Positions 42,887 through 53,538 of a stretch of DNA of 64,000 bases are shown in pieces. A program made the translations under genes and the position numbers. A model generated the notes under the pieces. The model was not told the origin of the DNA. It was given only the letters and a program-made list of their open reading frames with translations, and did not search any database. Every line of letters starts with the position of its first letter. Position 1 is the stretch's first letter. Source of the DNA: Sphingomonas sp. PsM26 (GTDB taxonomy: Bacteria; Pseudomonadota; Alphaproteobacteria; Sphingomonadales; Sphingomonadaceae); contig JARUXA010000004.1 of NCBI GenBank assembly GCA_030433805.1, positions 208,686 through 272,685 on the forward strand. The letters run 5' to 3'.

Positions 42887-43831
42887 ATGACTCTCCACGT
42901 CGCGGTCCTGATGGGCGGGCCTTCGGCCGAGCGCGAAGTTTCGCTGATGTCGGGCAATGGCGTCGCCGATGCGCTGGAGTCGCTCGGCCACCGGGTGACG
43001 CGGATCGACATGGGCAAGGACGTCGCCGCGCGGTTGACGGCTGCCGCCCCGGACGTCGTGTTCAACGCGCTTCACGGCACGCCGGGGGAAGACGGCACCG
43101 TCCAGGGGATGCTCGACCTGATGGGGCTGACCTATACGCACAGCGGGCTGGCGACGTCGGTGATCGCGATCGACAAGCAGTTGACCAAGCTGCTGCTCGT
43201 CCCCGGCGGCATTCCGATGCCGGGCGGGCGGATCGTCAAATCTGAATCGCTCTACGACGCCGATCCGCTGCCGCGTCCTTATGTGCTCAAGCCCGTCAAC
43301 GAGGGCTCGTCGGTCGGCGTCGCGATCGTTACCGCTGAGGGGAATTACGGCAACCCGATCGCACGCGGCGTCGCGGGGCCGTGGACCGAGTTCGAGGAAC
43401 TGCTCGCCGAACCGTATATCCGCGGGCGCGAGCTGACGACCGCGGTGCTGGGCGACAAGGCGCTCGGCGTCACCGAGCTCAAGCCCAAGAATGGCTGGTA
43501 CGATTTCGACGCGAAATATACCGACGGGCTGACCGAACACGTCTTCCCCGCCGATATTCCCGACGAGATCGCCGAAGCATGCAAGCGGATCGCGCTCGAT
43601 GCGCACCGGTTGCTCGGCTGCAAGGGGACGTCGCGGTCGGACTTCCGCTGGGATGACGAACAGGGTGTCGACGGGCTGTTCCTGCTCGAGGTCAACACCC
43701 AGCCCGGGATGACCGCGCTGAGCCTCGTCCCCGAACAGGCGCGGCATTGCGGGATCGAGTATCCGCAACTCGTCCAGGTCATCGTCGATGAGGCGCTCAA
43801 GGACAAAGCGGCGAAGGCCAATTCCCCATGA
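42887..43831 (+). CDS. ddl: D-alanine-D-alanine ligase
   Basis: The 314-residue ATP-grasp enzyme makes D-Ala-D-Ala for MurF. It has VLMGGPSAEREVSLMSG (residues 6-22), NALHGTPGEDGTVQG, KPVNEGSSVGVAIV and LEVNTQPGMT (metal binding). The frame stays open upstream across the palindromic repeat, but the start at 42887 gives the standard N-terminus and lies after GGGGAGGA. It overlaps ftsQ by four bases. Confidence 0.97.
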   Translation: MTLHVAVLMGGPSAEREVSLMSGNGVADALESLGHRVTRIDMGKDVAARLTAAAPDVVFNALHGTPGEDGTVQGMLDLMGLTYTHSGLATSVIAIDKQLTKLLLVPGGIPMPGGRIVKSESLYDADPLPRPYVLKPVNEGSSVGVAIVTAEGNYGNPIARGVAGPWTEFEELLAEPYIRGRELTTAVLGDKALGVTELKPKNGWYDFDAKYTDGLTEHVFPADIPDEIAEACKRIALDAHRLLGCKGTSRSDFRWDDEQGVDGLFLLEVNTQPGMTALSLVPEQARHCGIEYPQLVQVIVDEALKDKAAKANSP

Positions 43832-44865
43832 GCGGAACGATCAAGCGCGGCACCGTCCGCCGCCCGGTCCAGCCCAAGCGCAAGCAGGCGGCCAAGCCGT
43901 CGGTGATCGATCGCGCGATCACCGCGCTGCCGATCAGCGACGCGACGCTGCACAAGATCGCGACCTGGACGATCACCGGCGTGGTCGGGGCTGGCCTGAT
44001 CGCGCTCGCGTCCTTCTTCGGCATCCCCGCGGCAATCGGCACCGCGATCGGCGAGGGGATCGGCGATGCGGGATTCCGCGTCACCAACATCCAGATCACC
44101 GGCCTCAACCGGATGGACCACAACGTCATCTACAAGATCGCGGCGAACCAGCCGTCGATGGCGATGCCGCTCGTCAGCCTGGAGAAGATCCGCTCCGATC
44201 TTGTCTCGCACAGCGGCTGGATCGAGGACGTGCACGTATCGCGGCGGTTGCCCGATACACTGCTGGTCAGCGTGATCGAGCGGCAGCCTAGCGCAATCTG
44301 GCAGAACAAGGGGCAGCTTGCGCTGATCGCGTCGAACGGGACGTGGCTCGAGCCGGTCAATCCCGAAGCGATGCCGGACCTGCCGCTGGTGGTCGGCCCG
44401 CATGCGAACGAGCAGGAACCGGCGTATCGCGCGCTGCTCGACGTCGCGCCTGCGCTGAAGGGACAGGTCAAGGCAGCGACCTGGGTCGGCAACCGTCGCT
44501 GGACGCTGACATTCGAAACCGGCGAGACGCTTGCCTTGCCCGAGGGCGACATCGCGGCGGGCAAGGCGTTGATCAAGTTCGCACAACTGGACGGAGTTCG
44601 TCCGTTGCTGGGCAAGGGGTGGCTCGGCTTCGACATGCGCGACCCGACGCGGCTGGTCGCGCGCAAGCCGGGCGTGACGACCAACAAGGCGATCACCGAT
44701 CCGGGTGGTGCGCCGTCGACGGCGAATACGCCGGGGGCGACGACGGCGTCACCGGCGGGGACCACACCGGCGACCGTGACGCCGACGGCTTCGCCCACGG
44801 CGGCGCCTCGTGCAGTGCCGCGGCTCACCGCGGTAAAAAGAATCACTAAGGATTCACAGGTTTAA
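43828..44865 (+). CDS. ftsQ: Cell division protein FtsQ
   Basis: The 345-residue bitopic protein has a basic cytoplasmic N-terminus, one membrane segment (about residues 48-72) and a POTRA domain (about 85-155, starting FRVTNIQITGLNRM). The FtsQ domain follows. The last ~50 residues are Thr/Ala/Pro-rich and unlike E. coli FtsQ (276). FtsQ links early and late division proteins and binds FtsL/FtsB. It starts at the ddl stop (ATGA). Confidence 0.93.
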   Translation: MSGTIKRGTVRRPVQPKRKQAAKPSVIDRAITALPISDATLHKIATWTITGVVGAGLIALASFFGIPAAIGTAIGEGIGDAGFRVTNIQITGLNRMDHNVIYKIAANQPSMAMPLVSLEKIRSDLVSHSGWIEDVHVSRRLPDTLLVSVIERQPSAIWQNKGQLALIASNGTWLEPVNPEAMPDLPLVVGPHANEQEPAYRALLDVAPALKGQVKAATWVGNRRWTLTFETGETLALPEGDIAAGKALIKFAQLDGVRPLLGKGWLGFDMRDPTRLVARKPGVTTNKAITDPGGAPSTANTPGATTASPAGTTPATVTPTASPTAAPRAVPRLTAVKRITKDSQV

Positions 44866-44904
44866 ACGATTGCGGTAAGTGTTGGCGGGAACAGGGGTAA
44901 GGGC

Positions 44905-46167
44905 ATGGCTAAAACCGCACCGGAAGGGTTGATCACCGCACTCGACATCGGATCGTCGAAGGTGTCGGCGATGATCGCGCAGAAAGGCGACGGCGGGGAG
45001 CTGATCGTGCTCGGCACCGGCCAGCGCGAGAGCAAGGGCGTCAAGCGCGGCTATATCGCCGACGCCGCCGCGACCGAAGTGGCGGTGCGCGAGGCGGTCG
45101 AACAGGCGGAGCGGATCGCCGGGCTCAACATCGAGAACGTCTGGGTCAGCTTCTCGGCGGGCGGGCTCGTGTCCGACGTCGCATCGATCGAATTCGAACT
45201 GGGCGGCCACCGGGTCGAGCAGACCGACATCGACGCGTTGCTCCAAGCCGGACGGGAATCGATCGATCCCGCCGGGCGGATGGTGCTTCACGCGCAGCCC
45301 GCGCTCTACACGCTCGACGGGTTGACCGGCGTGAAGCGTCCGCTTGGGCTCCATGCCGACCGGCTCGGGGTTCACATCCACGTCGTTGCCGCGGATGGAT
45401 CGCCGGTGCGCAACCTGGGGCTGTGCGTCGCCAATGCGCATCTCGAAGTGAAGTCGATCATCGCCTCGCCGGTCGCGACGGGGATGGCGTGCCTGAGCGA
45501 CGAAGAGCGCGAGCTCGGGGTCGCCTTGGTCGAGCTGGGGGCGGGGATCACCAACGTCTCGCTGTTCGCGGGTGGGATGCTCGTCGGGCTGATGTCGATC
45601 CCGATCGGCGCGCAGGACATTACCGACGATATCGCGTCGGCCTTCGGCACGCGTCGGGCGCAGGCGGAGCGGATGAAGTGCGTCCACGGCTCGGCCAACG
45701 CTTCCCCGCGCGACAATCACGAGATGATCGACGTCGCCCCGATCTCGGCCGAGGAAGACGCGAGCGACGGCACGCGCATCACCAAGGCGCAGCTGATCTC
45801 GGTAATCCGCCAGCGGCTCGACCATCTCATCGGAGAAGTGTCCAAGGCGTTGAAAGACCTCAAGTTCGAGGGACCGGTCGGGCGTCAGGTCGTGCTGACC
45901 GGCGGGGGCGCGGAGCTGAAGGGCATCGCGGATTACGCACAGGCGGCGCTCGGCCGTTCGGTGCGGATCGGGCGTCCGCGCGGGCTGACCGGTCTGCCCG
46001 AGGCGCATGCGACTCCTGCGTTCACGACTCTGGCAGGGCTGGCCTTTTATGCCGCCGCCGACCCGATCGACCTGCGCGCGCTGTCGAGCAAGCAGCAGCT
46101 TGTGCACCGTCCGAAGGGTTTTGCGGTATTTCGTCGCCTGATGGCGGCGGCTCGTGCGAATTATTAG
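44905..46167 (+). CDS. ftsA: Cell division protein FtsA
   Basis: The 420-residue actin-like protein tethers FtsZ to the membrane. It has ALDIGSSKVSAMIAQ (phosphate loop 1), VELGAGITNVSLFAGG (phosphate loop 2) and VLTGGGAELKGI (adenosine site). The C-terminus, ending FRRLMAAARANY, is basic and amphipathic, as needed for membrane contact. It starts 39 bases after ftsQ. A structured 115-bp gap precedes ftsZ. Confidence 0.95.
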   Translation: MAKTAPEGLITALDIGSSKVSAMIAQKGDGGELIVLGTGQRESKGVKRGYIADAAATEVAVREAVEQAERIAGLNIENVWVSFSAGGLVSDVASIEFELGGHRVEQTDIDALLQAGRESIDPAGRMVLHAQPALYTLDGLTGVKRPLGLHADRLGVHIHVVAADGSPVRNLGLCVANAHLEVKSIIASPVATGMACLSDEERELGVALVELGAGITNVSLFAGGMLVGLMSIPIGAQDITDDIASAFGTRRAQAERMKCVHGSANASPRDNHEMIDVAPISAEEDASDGTRITKAQLISVIRQRLDHLIGEVSKALKDLKFEGPVGRQVVLTGGGAELKGIADYAQAALGRSVRIGRPRGLTGLPEAHATPAFTTLAGLAFYAAADPIDLRALSSKQQLVHRPKGFAVFRRLMAAARANY

Positions 46168-46185
46168 GTTATTACGACCGGATTG

Positions 46186-46230
46186 GGCGGTTCGCGCTGG
46201 AACGACTGGCACCGATGGTGCAGAACCGCC
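46186..46230 (+). promoter_or_regulatory. Nested hairpins in the ftsA-ftsZ gap
   Basis: GGCGGTTC (46186-46193) pairs with GAACCGCC (46223-46230), and inside this GCACC (46209-46213) pairs with GGTGC (46217-46221). The structure ends 52 bases before the ftsZ ATG and no T-run follows, so it could act as an RNA leader or processing site for ftsZ. This is inference from the base pairing only. Confidence 0.4.
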
Positions 46231-46282
46231 GCTGAAGTAAATTGAGTGCGTCGGGCCTTTGGCGCCCGTTGGAGACTGGGAC

Positions 46283-47767
46283 ATGAGCATCGAATTTCTG
46301 CCGCCCGAAGTCGACGAGCTGACCCCGCGGATCGCGGTGATCGGCGTCGGCGGCGCAGGCGGCAACGCCATCGCGAACATGATGCGCGCGGACGTGCAGG
46401 GCGTTGAATTCCTTGTCGCCAATACCGATTCGCAGGCGCTGAAGCAGTCTGCGGCAAGCCACAAGATCCAGCTCGGCGTGAAGATCACGCAGGGGCTGGG
46501 CGCTGGCTCGCGTCCCGAGATCGGGCGTGCGGCGGCCGAGGAGACGATCGACCAGGTCACCAAGATGCTCGAAGGCTCGCACATGTGCTTCATCGCCGCG
46601 GGCATGGGCGGCGGCACCGGCACGGGTGCGGCCCCCGTCATCGCCAAGGCGGCGCGCGACATGGGCATCCTGACGGTCGGCGTCGTGACCAAGCCGTTCG
46701 CGTTCGAGGGCACGCGTCGCGCGAAGAGCGCCGAAGCGGGCATCGAGGAACTGCAGAAGTATGTCGACACGCTGATCGTCATTCCGAACCAGAATTTGTT
46801 CCTGGTGGCGAACGCGAACACGACCTTCAAGGAAGCGTTCCAGATGGCGGACGAAGTCCTTCAGCAGGGCGTCCGCGGGATCACCGACCTGATGGTCATG
46901 CCCGGCCTCATCAACCTCGATTTCGCCGACGTCCGTTCGGTGATGCAGGAGATGGGCAAGGCGATGATGGGCACGGGCGAAGCCGACGGCGACAATCGCG
47001 CGATCGAGGCGGCGTCGAAGGCGATCGCCAACCCGCTGCTCGACGGCGTCAGCATGAAGGGCGCCAAGGGCGTCATCGTGTCAATCACCGGCGGCGACGA
47101 CATGCGCCTGCTCGAAGTCGACGAAGCCGCGAACCACATTCGCGAACTCGTCGACGACGATGCCAACATCATCTGGGGTTCGGCGTTCAATCCCGATCTC
47201 GAGGGCAAGATCCGCGTCTCGGTGGTCGCCACTGGTATAGAGGCTGAGGCACGCCCGCCCGAGGCAGCGGCTCCCGCATCGCGCGCGTTCAGCTTCACGA
47301 GCAAGAAGGGCGATGAGCCGACCACGGCAGCACCGGCTCCGGCCCCCGCACCGGCACCTGCGCCGACCGTAGCTCCTGCGCCTGCACCCGCTGCGGCGAC
47401 GGCGGCCCCTGCGCCGGCCCCGGCACCCGCCGCGGCGGATGAGCTCGTACTCGGCAGCGACGCGGTCGTTCCGCCCGCACCGCGCGTGTACGGCGACGTC
47501 GATGTGCCCGCCCCGGCGAGCGACGATACCCCGGCCGAAGCGCCGACGCGGCGTCGCTGGCTGTCGCCCGGCGCGGCGGTGTCCGAGGATGCGCCCGTTC
47601 CGGCAGCGCCCGAGCCTGCGCCGAGCGCACCGCGCGTCAAGCTGGGCGGTACGCTGTTCGAGCGGATGTCGAGCGTTTCGCGCGGCGCCGCTCGCGAGGA
47701 AGAGCCTTCGACCGACAAGGACCCGCTCGATATCCCGCGGTTCCTGCATCGCCAGAACAACCAGTAA
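46283..47767 (+). CDS. ftsZ: Cell division protein FtsZ
   Basis: The 494-residue tubulin-like GTPase forms the division ring. It has [15 protein letters not shown] near residue 20, the tubulin signature [13 protein letters not shown] (about residue 110) and [11 protein letters not shown]. The long linker (about residues 330-480) is Ala/Pro-rich, with runs of alternating Pro and Ala. The chain ends [14 protein letters not shown], the conserved peptide that binds FtsA and other partners. GGAG lies about 10 bases before the ATG. It is the last dcw gene. Confidence 0.97.
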   Translation: MSIEFLPPEVDELTPRIAVIGVGGAGGNAIANMMRADVQGVEFLVANTDSQALKQSAASHKIQLGVKITQGLGAGSRPEIGRAAAEETIDQVTKMLEGSHMCFIAAGMGGGTGTGAAPVIAKAARDMGILTVGVVTKPFAFEGTRRAKSAEAGIEELQKYVDTLIVIPNQNLFLVANANTTFKEAFQMADEVLQQGVRGITDLMVMPGLINLDFADVRSVMQEMGKAMMGTGEADGDNRAIEAASKAIANPLLDGVSMKGAKGVIVSITGGDDMRLLEVDEAANHIRELVDDDANIIWGSAFNPDLEGKIRVSVVATGIEAEARPPEAAAPASRAFSFTSKKGDEPTTAAPAPAPAPAPAPTVAPAPAPAAATAAPAPAPAPAAADELVLGSDAVVPPAPRVYGDVDVPAPASDDTPAEAPTRRRWLSPGAAVSEDAPVPAAPEPAPSAPRVKLGGTLFERMSSVSRGAAREEEPSTDKDPLDIPRFLHRQNNQ

Positions 47768-47921
47768 CCCGGTCGGTCGCCATGCCCGTCGAGGTGTGGC
47801 AGCCGTCTTCCCGGACGCGGCGGCAGCACGGTGTGCCGTCCGCCGATGTTCCGTTTCGTCTTGGCGCAAGCCGGTGCAGCCGTCATTGCCGGTTCAGCGG
47901 CAAGGGGCTTTAGGATAGTCC

Positions 47922-50261
47922 ATGCGCATCGTCCGCCTCGCCGCTTCCATCGTCGCCCTTGCCGCGACCGGTGCCGGAGCAGCCCACGCCCAATCTGCGC
48001 GCGCGCCGGTCTATCCGTCGCCCTATCCGCAGACGTCCCCTCAGATGGTCCAGCCGGTCGGTGATGCCGACAGCCTGGCGAGCGAAATCCGCTTGCTGGC
48101 GGCGGACCCCAACAACGTCCAGGCGCTGGTCCGCGCGGGCGAACTTGCGCTCAAGCTGGAGGATCCGACCGCGGCGGCGGCATTCTTCACGCGCGCGTCG
48201 CGGATCGATCCGCGGAATGCGCGGGTCAAGGCGGGCGAGGGCAGTCTGCTCGTCAGTGCGGAACGGCCGGGGGAAGCGCTGCGCCACTTCGCCGAGGCGG
48301 AGGCCCTGGGCGGCGACGTGCGCAGTTTCGCCGCGGATCGCGGCCTCGCCTACGATCTGATCGGCGAACAGGATCGCGCGCAACGCGACTACCGCGTCGC
48401 CTTGCGCGCGGCAGAGGATGACGAGACGCGGCGGCGCTATGCGCTGTCGCTCGGCATATCGGGCAAGCGCGAGATTGCGCTCAAGGAGATCGAGCCACTG
48501 CTGCGGAAGAGCGATCGCGGCGCGTGGCGGTCGCGTGCGTTCATCCTCGCGATGGGCGGGGACAAGGCGGGTGCGGAGCGGATCGCGACGACGATGATGC
48601 CGACCGGGATGGCGCAGGGGTTGCAGCCGTTCTTCGAGATCCTGCCATCCTTGCGCCCCGCCGACCGCGCGTTCGCAGTGCATTTCGGCGAAGTGCGCGC
48701 GTCCCCGACGCGGATCGCCGATGCCCGGATGACCCCGCCGCTCGCCGCATTGCGCGCCGACCCGACGGCACCGGTCGAGAGCGTGGCCACGCCGCGTCCG
48801 CCGGTGGTGACGGTTGCGGCGGCTCCGACGCGCAAGGAGCGACGCTCGCGCAAGGATCGCCCACGCGAGACGATCGTCGCGGCGACCACGCCGCCCGTCG
48901 TGCCGCTGCCGGCCCCTCCGGCCTATGTGCCGCGCCCGGTGACGATGGCGTCCGCGACGCCGTATCAGGGGCCGCGTTATGGCGGGCAGCCTCGGCCGGG
49001 GTCGAGCGCGACACGCGCGGCGAACCTTGCCGCGGCGAATGCGATGCCGACTCCGGGTGCAACCGTGCCGTTCGCAGCGGGCACACCCGCGCGTTCGGTT
49101 GGTGGCCAGACTTCTCCGCAGTCAGTAACCGCGCCTGCACTCCCGTCGTCGGTCGCGCTTGGGTCGTCGACCGTGATGACGCCTGGTCGTTCATCGACCC
49201 CGGCCTATTCGGCATCCGTCCCGCAGACTCGCGCGCCGGTCGCCTCGGCAGGGGCGCGACTGACGCCGACACAGCTCGCCAATGCCGCGTCCGCTGCGCC
49301 GTCACCGGTCAGGACTGGGACGACGGCGGTGGCGCCTGTTTCGCCCGCTGTTGCGGCCCCTGTTGCGTCGACGCCTTATGTCGATCGTCCTGCAGTGGTG
49401 GCCGCTGCACCATCATCTGCCAGTGCCGGAACCGGGTACGTCGCGCCGGTTGCCAGTGCGCCCGCCGCAGCCGTCGCCACGCCGAGCCCGGTGCGGAGCG
49501 AGGATTCGATCCTTGCGTCGATCATCGCGGGGATCAACATCCCGGGTACCGAACTGGGGGTCGCGCCCGAACGCATGGCGGTCACGTCGCCACCGCCGAT
49601 CCAGCGCGCCGTGCCGAGCCGGCCGCTGGAGGACAATGTCGCGGCGGGGACTTCGCGTGCGGCGGTGGCCGCGACCCCTGCGGAGCGCGTCGCCGTCGTG
49701 CGCAGTCAGCCCGAGAAGCCGGTCGCCCAACGCAAGCCCACTGCCAAGCCGGTGATCGAAGACGAGGCGGAGGATCGCCCGGTCTCCACGCGCAAGTCGG
49801 CAACCGACAAGAAAGCGCTCGCCGACAAGACGACGAAAGCGGGCAAGACCGCAGAGGCGGACAGCGGTGATGCCGCGGGCAAGACCGGCAAGCTATCCAA
49901 GGCGGCGCAAAAGGCCGCCGACGCAAAGAAGCTCGCCGAGGCCAAGAAGGCCGAAGAGAAGCGCAAGAACGATCCCAAGGTGCTCGAACCGCAACGTTAT
50001 TGGGTGCAGGTCGCAGGCGGTGCAAACGCGAATGACCTGTCCAAGCAATGGGACAAGCTCAAGACCAAAAACGGCAAGGCACTTGCCGGCAAGACGGGTT
50101 GGGTCACGCCGCAGCGTGCGACCAACCGCGTGCTGACGGGGCCGTTCAAGACCGACGACGAAGCACAGGCGTTCGTCAACACGCTTGCCAAACAGGGTAT
50201 CTCCGGGTTCGTCTTCGCCAGCGATGCGGGTCAGAAAGTCACGAAATTGCCGGGTAAATGA
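47922..50261 (+). CDS. TPR and SPOR domain protein, exported
   Basis: The 779-residue product has a signal peptide (to about residue 24, AAHAQ), a tetratricopeptide-like region (about 40-200) and a long disordered Ala/Pro/Ser/Thr-rich middle. A Lys/Ala/Glu-rich stretch (about 600-690) leads into a C-terminal SPOR domain (about 690-779, from [16 protein letters not shown]). SPOR domains bind denuded glycan strands at division sites. Its place directly after ftsZ supports a cell-division or envelope role. Its stop overlaps dgt (ATGA). The exact function is unknown. Confidence 0.88.
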   Translation: MRIVRLAASIVALAATGAGAAHAQSARAPVYPSPYPQTSPQMVQPVGDADSLASEIRLLAADPNNVQALVRAGELALKLEDPTAAAAFFTRASRIDPRNARVKAGEGSLLVSAERPGEALRHFAEAEALGGDVRSFAADRGLAYDLIGEQDRAQRDYRVALRAAEDDETRRRYALSLGISGKREIALKEIEPLLRKSDRGAWRSRAFILAMGGDKAGAERIATTMMPTGMAQGLQPFFEILPSLRPADRAFAVHFGEVRASPTRIADARMTPPLAALRADPTAPVESVATPRPPVVTVAAAPTRKERRSRKDRPRETIVAATTPPVVPLPAPPAYVPRPVTMASATPYQGPRYGGQPRPGSSATRAANLAAANAMPTPGATVPFAAGTPARSVGGQTSPQSVTAPALPSSVALGSSTVMTPGRSSTPAYSASVPQTRAPVASAGARLTPTQLANAASAAPSPVRTGTTAVAPVSPAVAAPVASTPYVDRPAVVAAAPSSASAGTGYVAPVASAPAAAVATPSPVRSEDSILASIIAGINIPGTELGVAPERMAVTSPPPIQRAVPSRPLEDNVAAGTSRAAVAATPAERVAVVRSQPEKPVAQRKPTAKPVIEDEAEDRPVSTRKSATDKKALADKTTKAGKTAEADSGDAAGKTGKLSKAAQKAADAKKLAEAKKAEEKRKNDPKVLEPQRYWVQVAGGANANDLSKQWDKLKTKNGKALAGKTGWVTPQRATNRVLTGPFKTDDEAQAFVNTLAKQGISGFVFASDAGQKVTKLPGK

Positions 50262-51433
50262 GAAGTATCGCGCGCTGGGCGAGCCGCCCGGAGCACAGCC
50301 GCGGACGGCTGCACGACGAACGACCGGGGGCAGGCGACGCGACATCGGTGCGCGGCCCGCGCGACGCGTTCCAGCGCGACCGCGACCGGATCGTCCATTC
50401 GATCAGCTTCCGGCGGCTGCGGCACAAGACGCAGGTGTTCATGGCGCCTGACGGCGACCATTTTCGCGTACGCCTGACGCACAGCCTGGAAGTCGCGCAG
50501 ATCGCGCGGACGATCGCGCGCGCGCTCGGGCTCAACGAGGATCTGACCGAGGCGCTGGCGCTGGCGCATGACATCGGACACCCCCCGTTCGGCCATGCCG
50601 GCGAGGATGCGCTGGAACGCGCGCTCGCGGGGCAGGGCGGGTTCGATCACAATGGCAATACGCTGCGCGCGCTGATGCTGATCGACAGCCCGTATCCGCG
50701 CTGGGAAGGGCTCAACCTGACGTGGGAAACGCTCGAGGGTCTCGCCAAGCATAACGGGCCGATCGCGCGGCCGGGCTGGGCGCTGGCGGAATGCGATGCG
50801 GCGTTCCCGCTCGAGCTGACGCGCTGGTCGAGCCTCGAGGCGCAGGTCGCCGCGATCGCCGACGACATCGCTTATGACAATCACGACATCGACGACGGGT
50901 TGCGCGCCGGATTGCTGACGCTCGATCAGTTGCTCGCGGTGCCGGTGGTCGCGCGCGAGTGGGACGGGGTGCGCGCGCGTTTCCCCGATGTCGCGCCCGA
51001 TCGTCTGGTGGGCGAACTGATCCGCACCCAGATCGGCACGATGGTCAACGACCTGATCGCCGAGACGGAGCGGCGGCTCGTCGGTATTGGCGACGTCGCG
51101 GACGTTCGCGCGGCGGGGCGTTGCCTCGTCGGGTTCTCGGACGCGATGCGCGACGACGAGCGGACGCTCAAGCGGTTCATGTACGCCAACCTCTACCACC
51201 ATCCGCGCCAGCTCGAGGCGGCGCGGACGGCGGAAGGGATCGTCGCGGGGCTGTTCACGGCGTATCGTGCGGACCCGCGCCTGATGCCGGGGGAATGGGC
51301 GGACCGGTTACCCGACGCCGAGCCGTGGCGGAGCCGCCATATCGCGGACTTCATCGCGGGAATGACCGACCGCTATGCGGTCTCACGCTATCGCGAAGCG
51401 GTCGGTCCGATCGACTTGCCGGACGGGTTCTAG
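50258..51433 (+). CDS. dgt: Deoxyguanosinetriphosphate triphosphohydrolase-like protein
   Basis: The 391-residue HD-domain enzyme has [19 protein letters not shown] (first His), [15 protein letters not shown] (the HD motif) and [13 protein letters not shown] (second metal-binding stretch). dGTPases cut dNTPs to deoxynucleosides and triphosphate. The length matches the short Dgt-like subfamily (about 400). It overlaps the SPOR gene by four bases. A palindrome with a 12-bp stem spans its stop codon. Confidence 0.94.
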   Translation: MRSIARWASRPEHSRGRLHDERPGAGDATSVRGPRDAFQRDRDRIVHSISFRRLRHKTQVFMAPDGDHFRVRLTHSLEVAQIARTIARALGLNEDLTEALALAHDIGHPPFGHAGEDALERALAGQGGFDHNGNTLRALMLIDSPYPRWEGLNLTWETLEGLAKHNGPIARPGWALAECDAAFPLELTRWSSLEAQVAAIADDIAYDNHDIDDGLRAGLLTLDQLLAVPVVAREWDGVRARFPDVAPDRLVGELIRTQIGTMVNDLIAETERRLVGIGDVADVRAAGRCLVGFSDAMRDDERTLKRFMYANLYHHPRQLEAARTAEGIVAGLFTAYRADPRLMPGEWADRLPDAEPWRSRHIADFIAGMTDRYAVSRYREAVGPIDLPDGF

Positions 51434-51470
51434 GGCGCACCAAACCGGGGGGGGCAGCGGTGCGCCCTAG
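51430..51470. terminator. 12-bp-stem palindrome between convergent genes
   Basis: CTAGGGCGCACC (51430-51441) pairs perfectly with GGTGCGCCCTAG (51459-51470) around a 17-nt loop containing GGGGGGGG. It spans the dgt stop codon and lies before the convergent gene at 51522-51818. No T-run follows, so termination without Rho is uncertain. Confidence 0.5.
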
Positions 51471-51521
51471 CGTGCATGCGAGATCGCTCGACACGAGCCG
51501 AAGCCCCTGCCGGGGGAGCGA

Positions 51522-51818
51522 TCAGCGCAGAGCAACGACCTTGTCGTCCATCACTGCCGCCTTGGCGGGGACGAAGAAGGATACGGGCTTGCCGTTCGCG
51601 ACACCGGCAACGCGCTTGCCACGGACGACGAGGTGGAAGGTTTCGCCCGAATTGAGATTGCGACCATCGATGTCGACGTGATCGTCCTTGGCGACTTGCG
51701 TGTAGGTGAAGGTCTCGCCGTCGCGGGTGAAGGTGCGCGCATCGCTCACGGTGTCGGCGAACGCGGGGGCAGCGGTGGCGACGATGACGGCTGCGGCAGT
51801 GACGATGGACTTGAGCAT
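51522..51818 (-). CDS. Small predicted periplasmic protein
   Basis: I do not recognise a family. The 98-residue product has a clear signal peptide ending AAPAFAD (cleavage near residue 21). The mature 77 residues (GETFTYTQVAKDDHVDIDGR, then GETFHLVVRGKRVAGV) are polar and probably all beta strand; no cysteines remain. It is convergent with dgt and upstream DNA is shared with the divergent DUF1800 gene, so a promoter is likely in 51819-52027, a gap otherwise empty. Confidence 0.75.
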   Translation of the reverse strand: MLKSIVTAAAVIVATAAPAFADTVSDARTFTRDGETFTYTQVAKDDHVDIDGRNLNSGETFHLVVRGKRVAGVANGKPVSFFVPAKAAVMDDKVVALR

Positions 51819-52027
51819 GACCGGTTCCTTTCAAACGAAAGCCTGATCAGCATCCTCTCCACGGGTTGGTGTGCTGCCCGTTTTATATTGCATTGCAACA
51901 TGTGTCCCAAGCGCAAACGACGCGAGGCCAGTTGCACGGAACGAACGCCGTGCCGCCGCTTCCGGCAAAGTCTTGCGACAAAGGCGGTCCAGAGGGTCCT
52001 GGTCGTTCGGGTATAGGGACAGCTTCT

Positions 52028-53533
52028 GTGACGAAAGTCAGCATCGCGATGAACCGGTTCGGGCTTGGCGCGCGCGGTGATCAGCCGCCGCCGGGGGACC
52101 CGGTCGACTGGTTGACGCGGCAGTTGAGCGGCTTCGACCCGCATCCCGACGTCATCGCCAATGCACCGACCAGCGCGACCGTGGCGGCCGGGCTCGCCGA
52201 TTATTTCCGGCAGCAACGCGCGCTGCGCATGGCGCAGGGGGATCGAGCGTCCAATCCGCCCGCGACCGGCCAGAGTGTACCGCCTTCGCCGATGCAGGCG
52301 CCGGGTGCACCCGGCATGGTGCCAACGACCAGCGAGAAGCCGGGGCGCGACGATGCGATGAAACAGGCGCGCCAGTTCGCGCAGCGGACCAGCCGCGCGG
52401 ACTATGCCGGTGCGGTCGCCGCCCGGGCGACCAATGCGCTCGGCACCGATACGCCGTTCGTCGAGCGGCTGGTGCATTTCTGGGCGAACCATTTTGCGGT
52501 GTCGGCGGACAAGCTGGAACTGATCGGTCTGGCAGGGACGCTTGAGTTCGAGGCGATCCGCCCGCATGTGCTGGGCACGTTCCGCGACATGCTGCTCGCG
52601 GTGGAGCAGCATCCCGCAATGCTGTTGTATCTCGATCAGGCGGTGTCGGTCGGCCCCAATTCGCCGCGTGGTTTGCGGATCGCGGCGCGCGGCAACCGCA
52701 AGGTCGGGCTCAACGAGAACCTCGCGCGCGAGATCCTCGAACTGCATACGCTCGGCGTGCGGACCGGCTACACCCAGGCCGACGTCACCGAATTCGCGCG
52801 CGCGATGACCGGCTGGACTGTCGCGGGAATCGGGCGCGGGCCGGGTGCCGGCGCCGCCGGAACGGACGGGCTGCCCGGCGACTTCGTTTTTGCGGCCCCG
52901 ATCCACGAACCCGGCGACCGCTTGATCATGGGTAAGCGCTATCCCGCGGGCGGGGTCGAGCAGGCGCACGCGGTGTTGCAGGACATGGCGATCGCGCCCG
53001 CCACCGCGACTCACGTGATGACCAAGCTCGCGCGGCATTTCGCGGGGGATACGCCGCCGCCAGCGTTAGTCGGGCGGTTGCAGGCGGCGTTCCTGACGTC
53101 GGGCGGGGATCTGCCGACGGTCTATCGTGCGCTGATTGCCTCGCCTGAAGTGTGGGTCGAGCGGCCGCTCAAGTTCAAGACGCCGTGGGAGTGGACGATC
53201 TCGTCGATGCGCGCGCTCAACGTCAAGACGGCGGACCCGCAGGCGATGGTCGGACTGCTCAACCAGCTCGGGCAACCGACGTGGAAGCCGGGGCAGCCGA
53301 TCGGCTATGACGATATTGCCGCGAGTTGGGCGGGGCCGGATGCGGTGCTGCGTCGGGTCGAGGCGGCGGAGCGCTTCGCGTCGCGCGCGGCGAATGTCGA
53401 TGCGCGGGCGCTTGCGCCGAAAATCATGCCGGGGGCGGTCAGTTCCGCGACCCAGACCGCGCTCGCCAATTGCGAGAGCCCGGCGCAGGCGCTCGCGTTG
53501 CTGTTCGTCACGCCCGAATTTCTGCGGAGGTAA
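52028..53533 (+). CDS. DUF1800 protein
   Basis: The 501-residue product carries the DUF1800 pattern: MNRFGLGARG near the N-terminus, LVHFWANHFAVS in the middle, NENLAREILELHTLGV, VTEFARAMTGWTV and, towards the end, VYRALIASPEVWVERPLKFKTPWEW. DUF1800 genes are usually paired with DUF1501 genes, as here; their function is not known. The start is GTG at 52028; the ATG eight codons later is an alternative. The next gene starts 5 bases after its stop. Confidence 0.88.
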   Translation: MTKVSIAMNRFGLGARGDQPPPGDPVDWLTRQLSGFDPHPDVIANAPTSATVAAGLADYFRQQRALRMAQGDRASNPPATGQSVPPSPMQAPGAPGMVPTTSEKPGRDDAMKQARQFAQRTSRADYAGAVAARATNALGTDTPFVERLVHFWANHFAVSADKLELIGLAGTLEFEAIRPHVLGTFRDMLLAVEQHPAMLLYLDQAVSVGPNSPRGLRIAARGNRKVGLNENLAREILELHTLGVRTGYTQADVTEFARAMTGWTVAGIGRGPGAGAAGTDGLPGDFVFAAPIHEPGDRLIMGKRYPAGGVEQAHAVLQDMAIAPATATHVMTKLARHFAGDTPPPALVGRLQAAFLTSGGDLPTVYRALIASPEVWVERPLKFKTPWEWTISSMRALNVKTADPQAMVGLLNQLGQPTWKPGQPIGYDDIAASWAGPDAVLRRVEAAERFASRAANVDARALAPKIMPGAVSSATQTALANCESPAQALALLFVTPEFLRR

Positions 53534-53538
53534 TCGCC

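Noticed and set aside
44854..46830. A minus-strand open frame of 658 codons opposite ftsA and ftsZ
   Set aside because: Antisense to two conserved division genes; composition typical of a shadow frame.
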